DNA from: Thalassolituus oleivorans MIL-1
GTDB lineage: Bacteria; Pseudomonadota; Gammaproteobacteria; Pseudomonadales; Oceanobacteraceae
Assembly: GCF_000355675.1 (NCBI RefSeq)
Contig: NC_020888.1
Span: 1,754,883 to 1,818,882 of the forward strand
Length of the DNA stretch: 64,000 bases
Direction of reading: 5' to 3'
Shown: positions 1-9,258 of the stretch, in pieces
Layout: each line of letters opens with the position of its first letter
How positions within the stretch are numbered: position 1 is the stretch's first letter
Program-made: the position numbers and the translations under genes
The notes under the pieces: model-generated
Databases searched by the model: none
What the model saw: only the letters and a program-made list of their open reading frames with translations
Told to the model about the DNA's origin: nothing

Positions 1-336
1 GTTGATACCGACGGTAAAGGCAAGGTCATGGTTGTTGATGGTGGCGGTTCTATGCGCCACGCGCTTTTGGGTGACATGCTGGCGGAGAAAGCCGCTAAAA
101 ATGGCTGGGAAGGCCTGATCATCTATGGTTGTATTCGTGACGTTGATGCCATTATGGAAACAGAACTTGGCGTTCAAGCGTTGGGAACTAATCCATTAAA
201 AACGGATAAGCGTGGCTTAGGTGATGTAAACGTAACTGTTAAATTCGGCGGCGTTGAGTTTGTGCCTGGCCAGTTTGTGTACGCTGATAACAATGGTGTG
301 ATCGTTTCTCCTAAGGCGCTTTCAATGCCTGAGTAA
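1..336 (+). CDS. rraA: RraA family protein (3' part; gene begins before the window)
   Basis: The reading frame is open from base 1, so the 5' end lies outside the window; about 111 C-terminal codons are visible. The stretch [18 protein letters not shown] followed by [15 protein letters not shown] is the conserved core of the RraA / 4-hydroxy-4-methyl-2-oxoglutarate aldolase fold. In this family the GCIRD segment carries the Arg-Asp pair that the aldolase members use for substrate and metal. In gammaproteobacteria the usual member is RraA, which binds RNase E and inhibits it. The rne gene lies about 10 kb away in this same window, but adjacency is not evidence of function. Aldolase and regulator cannot be told apart from this fragment. 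A bidirectional terminator follows. Confidence 0.88.
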   Translation, partial: VDTDGKGKVMVVDGGGSMRHALLGDMLAEKAAKNGWEGLIIYGCIRDVDAIMETELGVQALGTNPLKTDKRGLGDVNVTVKFGGVEFVPGQFVYADNNGVIVSPKALSMPE

Positions 337-360
337 TGAGCGGTAAAGATTAAGCGAGTC

Positions 361-390
361 AAAAAAAACCGGCGATAGCCGGTTTTTTTA
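361..390. terminator. Bidirectional intrinsic terminator between rraA and the oxidoreductase gene
   Basis: A 7-bp G+C-rich stem (367-373 with 378-384, loop GATA) is flanked by a run of A on the left and a run of T on the right. It can therefore stop transcription from both the plus-strand rraA and the minus-strand gene that converge here. Confidence 0.85.
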
Positions 391-397
391 TGGGCGA

Positions 398-1633
398 TTA
401 CCAAGCTCGGGAGCTATTAAGAAGTTTTGCGATACGCAGTGATGACTGCACTGCGCCGTCGAGTAGCGGAATGCCATCGCAGAGGTAGGAGCCCGTTAGC
501 AATATGCGTTCTGATGCCGATTGTTCGCGCAGAGCTGTGATTACCTGTCGGCTTTGCTTCGTCAAAATTGGGCGATCGAACTTCACATCGGCTAGCATGC
601 TGCCATCTGCCGGAGTTCGCAGCGGATTCCATGTTTGAAATAGTGGGGTTGGGCAATCGAGCTCAGTAATTGCTTTGTTTAAGTGAACGGCTGCCTCCGG
701 ACGCGAAGCGTCTTCTTCTAAGTAGTAAGTTACTGGTGCCAGTGGTAGAAGGCTTGGAGGCAATAAATTTGCATCCGTGTGAACTATCATTCGCGATTGG
801 GCGATAGGGACTTGTGCGAGTAACGACGATTGCTGGGAATCGCCGAGCAATAGGGCGGCATGGTGAGGTTGCGTTGCAATAATAATGCGGTCATAGCTTT
901 CTGTGTTGTCGTTGGTGTGAATCTCAACACCATTTTCAGAGCGCTCAATTTTATTAATGACTATATTGGTTTTCAGGTTCACGCTTGGGTCGAGCAGCTT
1001 GGTAATCACATCATCTACACCATCAACGGCGCGCAGTAGTCCGTCTTCCATAACGCCGCAGGTCAAATATTTAATGATGATATCAGCGGGGTAGTTAAGT
1101 ACATCCTGGTAATCACAAGTGCAAACAGTCGCAAGCGCGGGTAGGAGTATGCGTTTGGTAAAGTCGTTACAGAGACCTGTTTGTGTTAAAAACTCGTCGA
1201 AATTTAGCTGGCATAGGTCAGTATTGTCTTTGTTTGCGTGCAGCGTCTGAAAGGTTGTTACATGAAGGCGTAGTAAATTAGGGGATAGGTGCTTCGGGAA
1301 GCTCAGGCTTTTACCGCCTAATAACAGGTTGCCGTAGTGAAAAAATAGACGATTGTTTTCATCCGCATAAGCTGCTGAATGGTTCGTTTTTTCGGTGACC
1401 ACTCCCGCTCTTGCATACAATTCAAGCAGGTGAGGGTAGTAGGCAGGGGTGAATACCCTTAGCGGTATGTCGACGGTCTTGTTGCAGTTGGGTACTTTGA
1501 CACTGTAGATACCCATCCCAGCTTTGCTGGCTTTTTCATACAAGGTGATTTGATGATCTTTGCACAAGAGCCAAGCGGCACTTAATCCTGCAATGCCTGA
1601 ACCGATAATGGCAATGCGTTCGTTCGATGGCAT
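398..1633 (-). CDS. FAD-dependent amine-oxidase-like oxidoreductase
   Basis: A 411-residue protein that opens with a Rossmann dinucleotide-binding motif (GSGIAGLSAAWLL, residues 11-23) followed by an acidic residue at the end of strand 2 (YEKA). This is the FAD-binding signature of the flavin amine oxidase / protoporphyrinogen-oxidase-like superfamily. The C-terminal part has ERILLTGSYLCDGIPLLDGAVQS, split here as a glycine-rich segment that closes the FAD site in this family. The substrate is not evident. Such proteins often sit in carotenoid, cyclopropane-lipid or photolyase-linked clusters, but none of those partners is near. The start ATG at 1633 has AAGGG eight bases upstream. The gene appears monocistronic and converges on rraA. 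Confidence 0.75.
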   Translation of the reverse strand: MPSNERIAIIGSGIAGLSAAWLLCKDHQITLYEKASKAGMGIYSVKVPNCNKTVDIPLRVFTPAYYPHLLELYARAGVVTEKTNHSAAYADENNRLFFHYGNLLLGGKSLSFPKHLSPNLLRLHVTTFQTLHANKDNTDLCQLNFDEFLTQTGLCNDFTKRILLPALATVCTCDYQDVLNYPADIIIKYLTCGVMEDGLLRAVDGVDDVITKLLDPSVNLKTNIVINKIERSENGVEIHTNDNTESYDRIIIATQPHHAALLLGDSQQSSLLAQVPIAQSRMIVHTDANLLPPSLLPLAPVTYYLEEDASRPEAAVHLNKAITELDCPTPLFQTWNPLRTPADGSMLADVKFDRPILTKQSRQVITALREQSASERILLTGSYLCDGIPLLDGAVQSSLRIAKLLNSSRAW

Positions 1634-1722
1634 GTTGCTAACCCTTATTAATGCATTCCAACTAGGCCAGCACTGTACTTGCTGATCATATTTGTAGCAA
1701 CGGAATAAGAGGAAAGCTTTGG

Positions 1723-1734
1723 ATTGTATACAAT
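1723..1734. promoter_or_regulatory. Candidate GntR/FadR-type operator upstream of the prp regulator
   Basis: ATTGTATACAAT is a perfect 12-bp palindrome with GT and AC half-sites, the arrangement bound by many FadR-subfamily GntR regulators. It lies about 90 bases before the start of a FadR-type regulator gene and is the only such palindrome noticed in the prp locus. Autoregulation and control of the downstream operon are inferred. Confidence 0.5.
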
Positions 1735-1824
1735 CGTTACGTTTTTCGAGTTGAAAAATCGAGATAAAGGCGTAATCTAGCGTCAGTTTTTACTGGTTTG
1801 TCGACAACTGGAGAAATTATACGC

Positions 1825-2496
1825 GTGACTGATATCGCTCTAACCTTAGCAGAAAAAGTATTCACTGAGCTGGCGACTGCCATTGTTCGCGGTGAATTAC
1901 GTCCTGGTGAGCGCTTGTCGGAGCAGAATTTAGTTGAACGCTATGGCGGCAGTCGCGCTCCTATGCGTGAAGCCATTCAAAAGCTTGAAGCTCGCAATCT
2001 TGTTGTTCGCATCCCTCATGCGGGTGCTCGCGTTGTTTCGCTTAGTCTGCAAGAACTCAAAGATATTTATGAAGTCCGTTTAGAGCTCGAGGGCATGGCT
2101 TGCAGGCTGGCGGCTGAGCGTATGACCGATGTCGAAATTGACGAGCTTCATGGCTTACTGCGCGAGCACGCAGACTCCATTGCGGCTGAACAAGGCCAGA
2201 GCTATTACCAAAAAGCCGGTGATCTTGATTTTCATTACCGTATTATCAAAGGTAGTAAGAATCATCGTCTTCATCAGATGCTATGCGGTGATCTCTATCA
2301 CATCGTACGTATGTATCGCTATCAAACCAGTACCAGCAGTAAGCGTCCGCAGCAGGCTTTGCTAGAGCACCAGCGTATTGTTGAGGCTATTGCTGGTCGA
2401 GATGCGGAACTTGCCGAATTACTTATGCGTCGCCACATTCAGGCGTCGTTGAATAATCTTGAAATACTACTTGCACAAGAGGAGGGTCGCTCATGA
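1825..2496 (+). CDS. GntR-family (FadR subfamily) transcriptional regulator of the propionate locus
   Basis: A winged helix-turn-helix lies in the first 70 residues ([20 protein letters not shown], then [20 protein letters not shown]) and an all-helical FCD ligand-binding domain follows. The FCD domain keeps the metal or ligand pattern with Asp and His residues ([17 protein letters not shown], later HQRIVEAI and [11 protein letters not shown]). The chosen start is GTG at 1825, which has a GGAGA Shine-Dalgarno ten bases upstream. A TTG at 1798 is in frame but has none. The stop overlaps the ATG of prpB by four bases, so regulator and catabolic genes are translationally coupled. By position it should control the methylcitrate operon, probably in response to a cycle intermediate. 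That role is inferred from context and from similar loci in Pseudomonas. Confidence 0.87.
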   Translation: MTDIALTLAEKVFTELATAIVRGELRPGERLSEQNLVERYGGSRAPMREAIQKLEARNLVVRIPHAGARVVSLSLQELKDIYEVRLELEGMACRLAAERMTDVEIDELHGLLREHADSIAAEQGQSYYQKAGDLDFHYRIIKGSKNHRLHQMLCGDLYHIVRMYRYQTSTSSKRPQQALLEHQRIVEAIAGRDAELAELLMRRHIQASLNNLEILLAQEEGRS

Positions 2497-3383
2497 CTCT
2501 TGGAATGACACCTGGTCAAAAATTTCGTAAAGCGCTAGAAGACAATAAGCCATTGCAAATTGTTGGCACTATCAATGCCTATGCCGCCATGATGGCAGAA
2601 CGCATTGGTCATCAAGCTATCTACCTTTCCGGTGGCGGTGTTGCTAACGCTTCTTATGGTTTGCCTGACCTTGGTATGACCTCTCTGAATGATGTTGTTG
2701 AAGATGTTCGTCGTATTACTGCAGCTTCATCTCTGCCGTTGCTGGTTGATATCGATACGGGTTGGGGCGGGGCTTTCAATATTGCTCGTACTATTCAGCA
2801 GATGGAAAAAGCGGGCGCAGCCGCGGTTCATATTGAAGATCAGGTAGCACAAAAGCGTTGTGGTCATCGCCCTAACAAAGAAATCGTGTCTGAAAACGAA
2901 ATGGTTGATCGTATCAAGGCAGCGGTGGATGCGCGCATCGATCCTAGCTTCTTTATCATGGCGCGTACCGATGCATTTGCTCAAGAAGGTCTAGAAGCTG
3001 CGATCACTCGTGCTCAAGCCTGTGTTGCTGCTGGTGCTGATGGCATCTTCGCTGAAGCGATTAAGACTGAAGAAGATTACCGTAAGTTTGCTGCAGCGAT
3101 TGATGTGCCGTTGTTGGCAAACATCACTGAGTTCGGCCAAACCGAATTGTGGAATCGCGAACAGTTGGGCGAGTGGGGCGCTGCTATGGTTTTGTATCCA
3201 TTGAGTGCATTCCGCGCAATGAATAAAGCCGCGGAAACGGTATATAAAAGCATTCTTGCTGAAGGCGACCAGAAAAAAGTGGTTGATCTAATGCAAACCC
3301 GTATGGAACTGTACGATTACTTGAACTACCACGACTTCGAACAGAAGTTGGACGCGCTTTTTGCTGAAGGCAAAAACAAGTAA
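2493..3383 (+). CDS. prpB: Methylisocitrate lyase
   Basis: Cleaves 2-methylisocitrate to pyruvate and succinate, the last step of the 2-methylcitrate cycle for propionyl-CoA. The 296-residue length is normal. The signature KRCGH is present with the catalytic cysteine at residue 123, and the Mg-binding aspartates lie in [11 protein letters not shown] (residues 84-94). HIEDQ precedes the catalytic loop. The ATG at 2493 overlaps the regulator stop and has GAGGAGG just upstream. It is followed by prpC after about 77 bases. Confidence 0.95.
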   Translation: MTLGMTPGQKFRKALEDNKPLQIVGTINAYAAMMAERIGHQAIYLSGGGVANASYGLPDLGMTSLNDVVEDVRRITAASSLPLLVDIDTGWGGAFNIARTIQQMEKAGAAAVHIEDQVAQKRCGHRPNKEIVSENEMVDRIKAAVDARIDPSFFIMARTDAFAQEGLEAAITRAQACVAAGADGIFAEAIKTEEDYRKFAAAIDVPLLANITEFGQTELWNREQLGEWGAAMVLYPLSAFRAMNKAAETVYKSILAEGDQKKVVDLMQTRMELYDYLNYHDFEQKLDALFAEGKNK

Positions 3384-3460
3384 TTAAGAAGTAGGGGTTG
3401 GCACTACGTCGAGCCTCATACTTCGGATACATTTTCAATTATCGATTTGGAGACACATAC

Positions 3461-4588
3461 ATGGCTGAAGCAAAACAATTATCTGGCGCGGGTTTGCGCG
3501 GTCAGGTTGCTGGTAAAACTGCATTATCGACGGTAGGTAAATCAGGTTCAGGTTTAACGTACCGTGGCTACGATGTTAAAGACTTAGCGAACAACTGCAT
3601 TTTTGAAGAGGTTGCTTATCTGATTCTGAAAGGCGAGTTGCCTACTCAAGCTGAGCTAAGCGATTATCAAACTAAGTTGAAAGCTATGCGTGGCTTGCCG
3701 CAAGCTTTGAAAGAAGTGCTTGAACGCATTCCTGCAACTGCGCATCCAATGGATGTTATTCGTACCGGCTGTTCGGTATTGGGTAATCTAGAAACCGAAG
3801 AAAGCTTTGATCAACAACAAGATATGACCGACCGTATGCTGGCGGCTTTCCCATCCATTATTAATTACTGGTATCGCTTTTCCCACGATGGTGTGCGCAT
3901 CGAAACCGAAACGGACGACGACACTATCGGCGCTCACTTCTTGCATTTATTGCATGGCAAAAAGCCAAGTGCACTGCACGAGCAAGTGATGAACGTATCT
4001 TTGATTTTGTATGCTGAACACGAATTCAACGCCTCCACCTTTACCGCGCGCGTATGTGCATCAACTCTAAGTGACATTCACTCTTGCGTTACTGCGGCAA
4101 TTGGTTCTTTGCGCGGCCCGTTGCACGGTGGTGCAAACGAAGCGGCGATGGAATTGATCGAAGGTATGCAAAACCCTGATCACGCGGAAGAAACCCTGTT
4201 GGGCATGTTGTCTCGCAAAGAAAAAATCATGGGCTTTGGTCACGCGATTTACAGCGTATCTGACCCACGTAACGACATTATTAAGGTGTGGTCTGAGAAG
4301 TTGGCACAAGAAAATGGCAACTCCTCTCTGTATGACATCTCTGTACGTTGCGAAGCCGTGATGTGGCGCGAGAAGAAATTGTTCTGTAATGCCGACTTCT
4401 TCCATGCTTCGGCTTACAACTACATGGGCATTCCAACCAAGTTGTTTACCCCGATTTTCGTCTGCAGCCGCCTCACGGGTTGGGCGGCACACGTTATGGA
4501 ACAGCGCGCCGATAACCGCATCATCCGCCCAAGCGCTGATTATGTCGGTGTTGAGCCGCGTTCAGTACCGGCGATTAGCGCGCGTTAA
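3461..4588 (+). CDS. prpC: 2-methylcitrate synthase
   Basis: Condenses propionyl-CoA with oxaloacetate to 2-methylcitrate. It has the citrate-synthase fold with the catalytic set visible: the His in LHGGANE, the His in MGFGHAIYSVSDPRN, and the Asp in NADFFHASAYNYMGIP. At about 375 residues it matches the short PrpC type and not the long hexameric GltA. The frame is open upstream to 3398, but the ATG at 3461 has GGAGA eight bases ahead and begins with the typical MAEAKQLSGAGLRGQ. It lies between prpB and acnD in one operon. Confidence 0.95.
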   Translation: MAEAKQLSGAGLRGQVAGKTALSTVGKSGSGLTYRGYDVKDLANNCIFEEVAYLILKGELPTQAELSDYQTKLKAMRGLPQALKEVLERIPATAHPMDVIRTGCSVLGNLETEESFDQQQDMTDRMLAAFPSIINYWYRFSHDGVRIETETDDDTIGAHFLHLLHGKKPSALHEQVMNVSLILYAEHEFNASTFTARVCASTLSDIHSCVTAAIGSLRGPLHGGANEAAMELIEGMQNPDHAEETLLGMLSRKEKIMGFGHAIYSVSDPRNDIIKVWSEKLAQENGNSSLYDISVRCEAVMWREKKLFCNADFFHASAYNYMGIPTKLFTPIFVCSRLTGWAAHVMEQRADNRIIRPSADYVGVEPRSVPAISAR

Positions 4589-4674
4589 TTAGCAAGCAAT
4601 ATTGAATGTTAGGGCTGCGGACGCTCGTATCGCAGCCGCTATTACGACCTTAAAAGATTTTGAGAGAGATCATC

Positions 4675-7281
4675 ATGATCAACATGAATACTGAGTTTCG
4701 CAAACCACTGCCGAATAGTGTGCTGGAATACTATGACACTCGCGCAGCCGTTGATGCGATTAAACCAGGCGCTTACGCCAAATTGCCATACACTTCGCGT
4801 ATTTTGGCCGAGCAGTTAGTTCGTCGCTGCGATCCAGCGGTGTTAACCGAATCTTTGGTTCAGTTAATTGATCGCAAGCGCGATCTGGATTTTCCTTGGT
4901 ACCCAGCGCGTGTTGTAACTCACGATATCTTAGGTCAAACCGCTTTGGTCGACTTAGCGGGCTTGCGTGATGCCATCGCCGAGCAGGGTGGTGATCCATC
5001 AAAAGTAAACCCAGTGGTACAAACTCAGCTGATTGTCGATCACTCGTTGGCTGTTGAGTGCGGTGGTTTTGATCCGGATGCTTTCCAGAAAAACCGCGAC
5101 ATTGAAGAGCGCCGCAACGAAGACCGTTTCCACTTTATCGAATGGACCAAAACCGCATTCGATAACGTCGACGTTATCCCGGCCGGTAACGGCATCATGC
5201 ACCAAATCAACCTAGAGAAAATGTCACCTGTAGTGCAAGCGCGCGATGGCGTTGCCTATCCAGACACCTGTGTCGGCACCGACTCGCACACCCCGCACGT
5301 AGATGCGTTAGGTGTCATCTCTGTGGGTGTTGGTGGTCTTGAAGCTGAAACTGTGATGCTCGGTCATCCATCCATGATGCGTCTTCCAGACATCGTCGGT
5401 GTTGAGCTAACCGGCAAACGTCAGTCTGGCATTACCGCAACCGACATCGTATTAGCGCTAACCGAATTTTTGCGTAAAGAACGCGTGGTGGGGGCCTATC
5501 TAGAGTTTTATGGTGAAGGCGCATCAAGCTTAACCATTGGCGACCGTGCAACTATCTCCAATATGACACCAGAATATGGCGCAACTGCTGCTATGTTCTC
5601 AATTGACGAACAAACCATCGAGTACTTAACGCTAACAGGCCGCGAGCCTGAACAAGTGGCTCTGGTTGAAGCGTTTGCGAAAGAAACTGGCCTTTGGGCT
5701 GATGATCTTAAAACCGCCGAGTACGAACGCGTACTGAGTTTTGATCTATCAAGCGTGGGTCGCAACATTGCAGGCCCGTCCAATCCGCATGCGCGCGTAT
5801 CGACTGCCGATCTTGCGGCGAAAGGTATATCTGGCAACTTGGCATCCGCTCAAGCAGAGGAAGCGCAAGGTCTTATGCCGGATGGCGCAGTCATTATTGC
5901 GGCGATCACCTCATGCACCAACACCTCGAACCCGCGCAACGTTGTGGCGGCAGGCTTGTTGGCGAAAAAAGCCAACGAACTGGGCTTAGTGCGTAAGCCT
6001 TGGGTTAAATCATCATTTGCACCGGGCTCTAAAGTTGCTGAGTTGTACTTAAAAGATTCTGGCTTATTACCTGAATTAGAAAAGCTCGGCTTCGGTATTG
6101 TCGCCTTCGCTTGTACTACCTGTAATGGTATGTCGGGTGCGCTTGATCCTGTAATCCAGCAAGAAATTATCGACCGCGATTTGTACGCCACCGCCGTGTT
6201 ATCGGGCAACCGTAACTTCGATGGCCGTATTCATCCGTATGCGAAACAAGCTTTCTTAGCATCGCCGCCACTGGTTGTTGCTTATGCTATTGCCGGTACT
6301 ATCCGCTTTGATATCGAACAAGACGTATTGGCGGTGGTTGATGGCAAAGAAATACGCTTGAAAGATATCTGGCCATCTGATGAAGAAATCGACGCTATTG
6401 TTAAAGCCAGCGTTAAGCCAGAACAATTCCGCGAAATCTACATTCCTATGTTTGATTTAGGCGAGTTTAAAAAGGCCGATAGCCCACTGTACGACTGGCG
6501 CCCAATGAGTACCTATATTCGTCGTCCTCCATATTGGGAAGGAGCCTTAGCAGGCGAGCGCAGCCTAAAAGGCATGCGTCCTTTGGCAGTGCTGCCAGAC
6601 AACATTACCACCGATCACTTGTCGCCATCGAACGCGATCTTGATGAATAGTGCGGCTGGCGAATACCTACACAAAATGGGCGTACCGGAAGAAGACTTTA
6701 ACTCTTACGCAACTCATCGCGGTGACCACTTAACCGCACAGCGTGCAACCTTCGCTAACCCGAAATTGCTGAACGAAATGGTGCTGGACGATAACGGCAA
6801 CGTGCAACAAGGCTCGTTGGCGCGTATCGAACCGGAAGGCAAGGTCACCCGTATGTGGGAAGCGATTGAAACCTACATGGAACGCAAACAGCCACTGATT
6901 ATCGTCGCTGGCGCCGACTATGGCCAAGGTTCGTCACGCGATTGGGCCGCCAAAGGTGTGCGCTTAGCCGGTGTAGAAGCCATTGCCGCCGAAGGTTTTG
7001 AACGTATTCACCGTACCAACCTGATTGGTATGGGCGTATTGCCGCTGGAGTTTAAACCGGGTACAACCCGTAAAACGCTCGGCCTCGATGGCACGGAAAC
7101 TTACGACGTCATCGGCGAGCGCTCAGCGCGCTGTGATCTTACTTTGGTTATTACCCGTAAAAACGGCGAAGTTGTAGAAGTGCCAATGACCTGTCGTTTG
7201 GATACCGCAGACGAAGTAATCACCTACGACGCTGGCGGTGTATTGCAGAAGTTTGCTCAGGATTTCCTGAAAAACGCTTAA
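4675..7281 (+). CDS. acnD: Fe/S-dependent 2-methylcitrate dehydratase (AcnD)
   Basis: An aconitase-family protein of about 868 residues with the 4Fe-4S ligands in ITSCTNTSNP (one Cys) and ACTTCNGMSG (two Cys). The C-terminal swivel domain carries the substrate-binding GADYGQGSSRDWAAKG. The start MNTEFRKPLPNSVLEYYDTR is characteristic of AcnD and not of AcnA. AcnD dehydrates 2-methylcitrate to a 2-methylaconitate isomer that needs PrpF before hydration. The acnD/prpF pair replaces PrpD, and no prpD is seen. The ATG at 4675 is preferred: GAGAGAGA lies five bases upstream, while a TTG at 4660 and an ATG at 4684 are in frame but less well spaced. A strong terminator follows directly. Confidence 0.93.
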   Translation: MINMNTEFRKPLPNSVLEYYDTRAAVDAIKPGAYAKLPYTSRILAEQLVRRCDPAVLTESLVQLIDRKRDLDFPWYPARVVTHDILGQTALVDLAGLRDAIAEQGGDPSKVNPVVQTQLIVDHSLAVECGGFDPDAFQKNRDIEERRNEDRFHFIEWTKTAFDNVDVIPAGNGIMHQINLEKMSPVVQARDGVAYPDTCVGTDSHTPHVDALGVISVGVGGLEAETVMLGHPSMMRLPDIVGVELTGKRQSGITATDIVLALTEFLRKERVVGAYLEFYGEGASSLTIGDRATISNMTPEYGATAAMFSIDEQTIEYLTLTGREPEQVALVEAFAKETGLWADDLKTAEYERVLSFDLSSVGRNIAGPSNPHARVSTADLAAKGISGNLASAQAEEAQGLMPDGAVIIAAITSCTNTSNPRNVVAAGLLAKKANELGLVRKPWVKSSFAPGSKVAELYLKDSGLLPELEKLGFGIVAFACTTCNGMSGALDPVIQQEIIDRDLYATAVLSGNRNFDGRIHPYAKQAFLASPPLVVAYAIAGTIRFDIEQDVLAVVDGKEIRLKDIWPSDEEIDAIVKASVKPEQFREIYIPMFDLGEFKKADSPLYDWRPMSTYIRRPPYWEGALAGERSLKGMRPLAVLPDNITTDHLSPSNAILMNSAAGEYLHKMGVPEEDFNSYATHRGDHLTAQRATFANPKLLNEMVLDDNGNVQQGSLARIEPEGKVTRMWEAIETYMERKQPLIIVAGADYGQGSSRDWAAKGVRLAGVEAIAAEGFERIHRTNLIGMGVLPLEFKPGTTRKTLGLDGTETYDVIGERSARCDLTLVITRKNGEVVEVPMTCRLDTADEVITYDAGGVLQKFAQDFLKNA

Positions 7282-7303
7282 TCGAAACACGGATTAAGTA
7301 AAG

Positions 7304-7340
7304 AAAAAGCCCGCTATTGGTAACGAGAGCGGGCTTTTTT
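7304..7340 (+). terminator. Intrinsic terminator after acnD
   Basis: A 12-bp stem (7304-7315 with 7328-7339) built on AGCCCGCT/AGCGGGCT is followed by six T. It separates the prpR-prpB-prpC-acnD transcript from the GGDEF gene and from prpF further on. Confidence 0.85.
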
Positions 7341-7705
7341 GTGCATCTAATCAATCCGTAAATCTTGGCTCTTTATCAGTCTTCCGCTAGTTTTGCCTAA
7401 ACGGATGCTGGAAGGTTGGCAAAAGGATCGTTGGTGCTCCGCAGTCCACAGATTACGAAGGTGAGTGGTTCGTGAACAGTGTCGGTAGTGGATATTGAAG
7501 TTTTAATGTCTAATATTAGATCCATCAGTAATCTTATTGTTACTCTATTGCGCATGTGGTGATTTGAGTTTCTCCTTATTGGGATCAAAACAACAACTGT
7601 GACGAAGAAGACATCAGCCGTCCAATTAACTTCGGCAAATACCCTCGCGGAAGTCATGTCCGTTTATAACCTTTTCCGAGGTCATGGTATCCAAGGATCG
7701 CTACC
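7341..7705. other. Intergenic stretch between acnD and the GGDEF gene
   Basis: About 365 bases without a convincing gene. A minus-strand frame of 86 codons (7397-7657) has no recognisable motif, no good ribosome site and looks like chance. No clear sigma-70 promoter stood out. AAGGA at 7693-7697 is the ribosome site of the following TTG start. Confidence 0.4.
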
Positions 7706-8926
7706 TTGACTCTTGATCCTGCGTCTCTGCTACTCACTAATGCAATAACATCACTCGCTCTGGCGGCGGTGTTGCTGCTGTCTCGCATTGGTATGGGGAA
7801 TGATGCCCGTGGGATTGGAACCTGGGTGTTTGGCGATATTGTGCTTGCGATGGGCCGGTGTGCGGCCGTCGCTACATTGCTCGGTTTGCCATTTACAGTG
7901 GGGAGGGACTTTACCAGTGTTGCGGGCTGTCTTGGAGTCATAGGTCTGGTTGCTCATGTGCAAGCATTGCGCAGTGTGGCGGGTCATCCTGCGCGTCCGA
8001 TCTTGGTGGTTGCGCAAGCCTTGGGCTCGGCTCTACTGTTGTACCTGCTTGCCTTACCGCTGGAATCGCTTTCGCATAAGATGTTTCTATTCAGTGTCAT
8101 GGCCATGGGTTACTCGGCGGTCACGCTTTGGGTATTAAGGCCGTTACTGCGGTTCTGGGGTGCTCGGCTGATTGCCTTGATGATGCTGATTTCGCTGGTA
8201 ATGCGATTGGGTTTATTGCTGACATGGAACGATGTCGATATACCGCCTAGCTCCTCACAAAATCTAAGCGATGGCCTCCGTGCACCAGTATTGGTATTTC
8301 AATTGGCGATGGCGATGTTAGTTACTGGTGGTTTTGTATTGTTGATGCATGAGCGTTTACGTGCGCGCATCGAACGTCTTGTTGTAACTGATGCTCTTAC
8401 TGGTACGGTGAATAGGCACGGTATCATGCCGCTGCTACAGGATGCATGGGCTCAGGCACTGCGTCATGGTCGGCCGGTGTCAGTGGTGATGTTTGATCTT
8501 GATCATTTCAAGCGAATCAATGATCTGTATGGCCACGCCATCGGCGATGAGGTACTGACTGGGTTTGCAGCCTGCATTAGTTCACAACTGCAGGATAACG
8601 ATACTCTGAGTCGCTGGGGTGATGAGGAATTTTTGCTACTACTGAACGACACTGAAATCGCCAAAGCTCATGCAATCGCGGATCGTTTGCGTCAATTGGT
8701 TGCTGGGGTATCACTGGATGAGAGGATACCAAGCGTGACAGTTAGTGCCGGTGTGGCCAGTATCGAGAGTTTGCAAGGCATGGATGATACTCAGGCTACC
8801 GATAGCCTTATGGATATGCTCGACGCCGCCGATCGTCGCCTGTATTTGGCCAAGCGGCAACGCAATTGTGTGGTGTCCGTTGACGGTGATCTTGAAGCCT
8901 TGCCTGGCTTCAGCGCGTCGCAATGA
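7706..8926 (+). CDS. Membrane-anchored GGDEF-domain protein (probable diguanylate cyclase)
   Basis: A 406-residue protein. Residues 1-215 contain about six or seven hydrophobic segments, and a C-terminal GGDEF domain starts near VTDALTGTVNRHGI (residues 228-240). The Mg-binding DLDHFKRINDLYGHAIGD is intact. The active-site motif reads RWGDEEF (303-309), with Asp in place of the second Gly of GG(D/E)EF. The inhibitory RxxD site is QDND, so its Arg is missing. Cyclic-di-GMP synthesis is therefore likely but not certain. The start is TTG at 7706, with AAGGA eight bases upstream. It is wedged between acnD and prpF, with terminators on both sides, so it is probably its own transcription unit. Confidence 0.8.
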   Translation: MTLDPASLLLTNAITSLALAAVLLLSRIGMGNDARGIGTWVFGDIVLAMGRCAAVATLLGLPFTVGRDFTSVAGCLGVIGLVAHVQALRSVAGHPARPILVVAQALGSALLLYLLALPLESLSHKMFLFSVMAMGYSAVTLWVLRPLLRFWGARLIALMMLISLVMRLGLLLTWNDVDIPPSSSQNLSDGLRAPVLVFQLAMAMLVTGGFVLLMHERLRARIERLVVTDALTGTVNRHGIMPLLQDAWAQALRHGRPVSVVMFDLDHFKRINDLYGHAIGDEVLTGFAACISSQLQDNDTLSRWGDEEFLLLLNDTEIAKAHAIADRLRQLVAGVSLDERIPSVTVSAGVASIESLQGMDDTQATDSLMDMLDAADRRLYLAKRQRNCVVSVDGDLEALPGFSASQ

Positions 8927-8966
8927 ATCAGAAGTAAAAAATTAGTTTTTTTAGCCAGCTAAAAAC

Positions 8967-8997
8967 AACATCAGCGGCAATAGTGGCCGCTGATGTT
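8967..8997 (+). terminator. Stem-loop after the GGDEF gene
   Basis: A perfect 12-bp stem (8967-8978 with 8986-8997), loop of seven, about 40 bases past the GGDEF stop. The T tract after it is weak (TTTAATTT), so it is terminator-like rather than certain. Confidence 0.6.
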
Positions 8998-9258
8998 TAA
9001 TTTCCCACATGGCGGATGCAATCACCTAAAGTTATTTCGCCAGTTGATATGTCATCGGCACTTAGTGAGATTTACGACAGCTCATAAAAATAGCGATATT
9101 CGATAGAGATGTTCGGTTTATGTTGCAATAAGCTGCTAGGGCTTATTTCTTGGTTGTTGCTTCGACAGTTTGGCGGTTTTGAGCATTAGAGACTCACTCT
9201 AGCATGCGATATACTAGCGCCAGCTTTGTTCAACATCTCAGATTAAGGCAAGTCACTC
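8998..9258. promoter_or_regulatory. Leader region of prpF with a weak promoter candidate
   Basis: No gene is visible here. TATACT at 9210-9215 is a good -10 box, but its best -35 partner (TTAGAG, 9186-9191, spacer 18) is poor. Because terminators separate prpF from acnD, prpF should have its own promoter in this stretch. The exact site is uncertain. Confidence 0.3.

Noticed and set aside
7397-7657. 86-codon minus-strand frame between acnD and the GGDEF gene
   Set aside because: No recognisable domain, no ribosome site, and placed between a terminator and a TTG start; likely chance.
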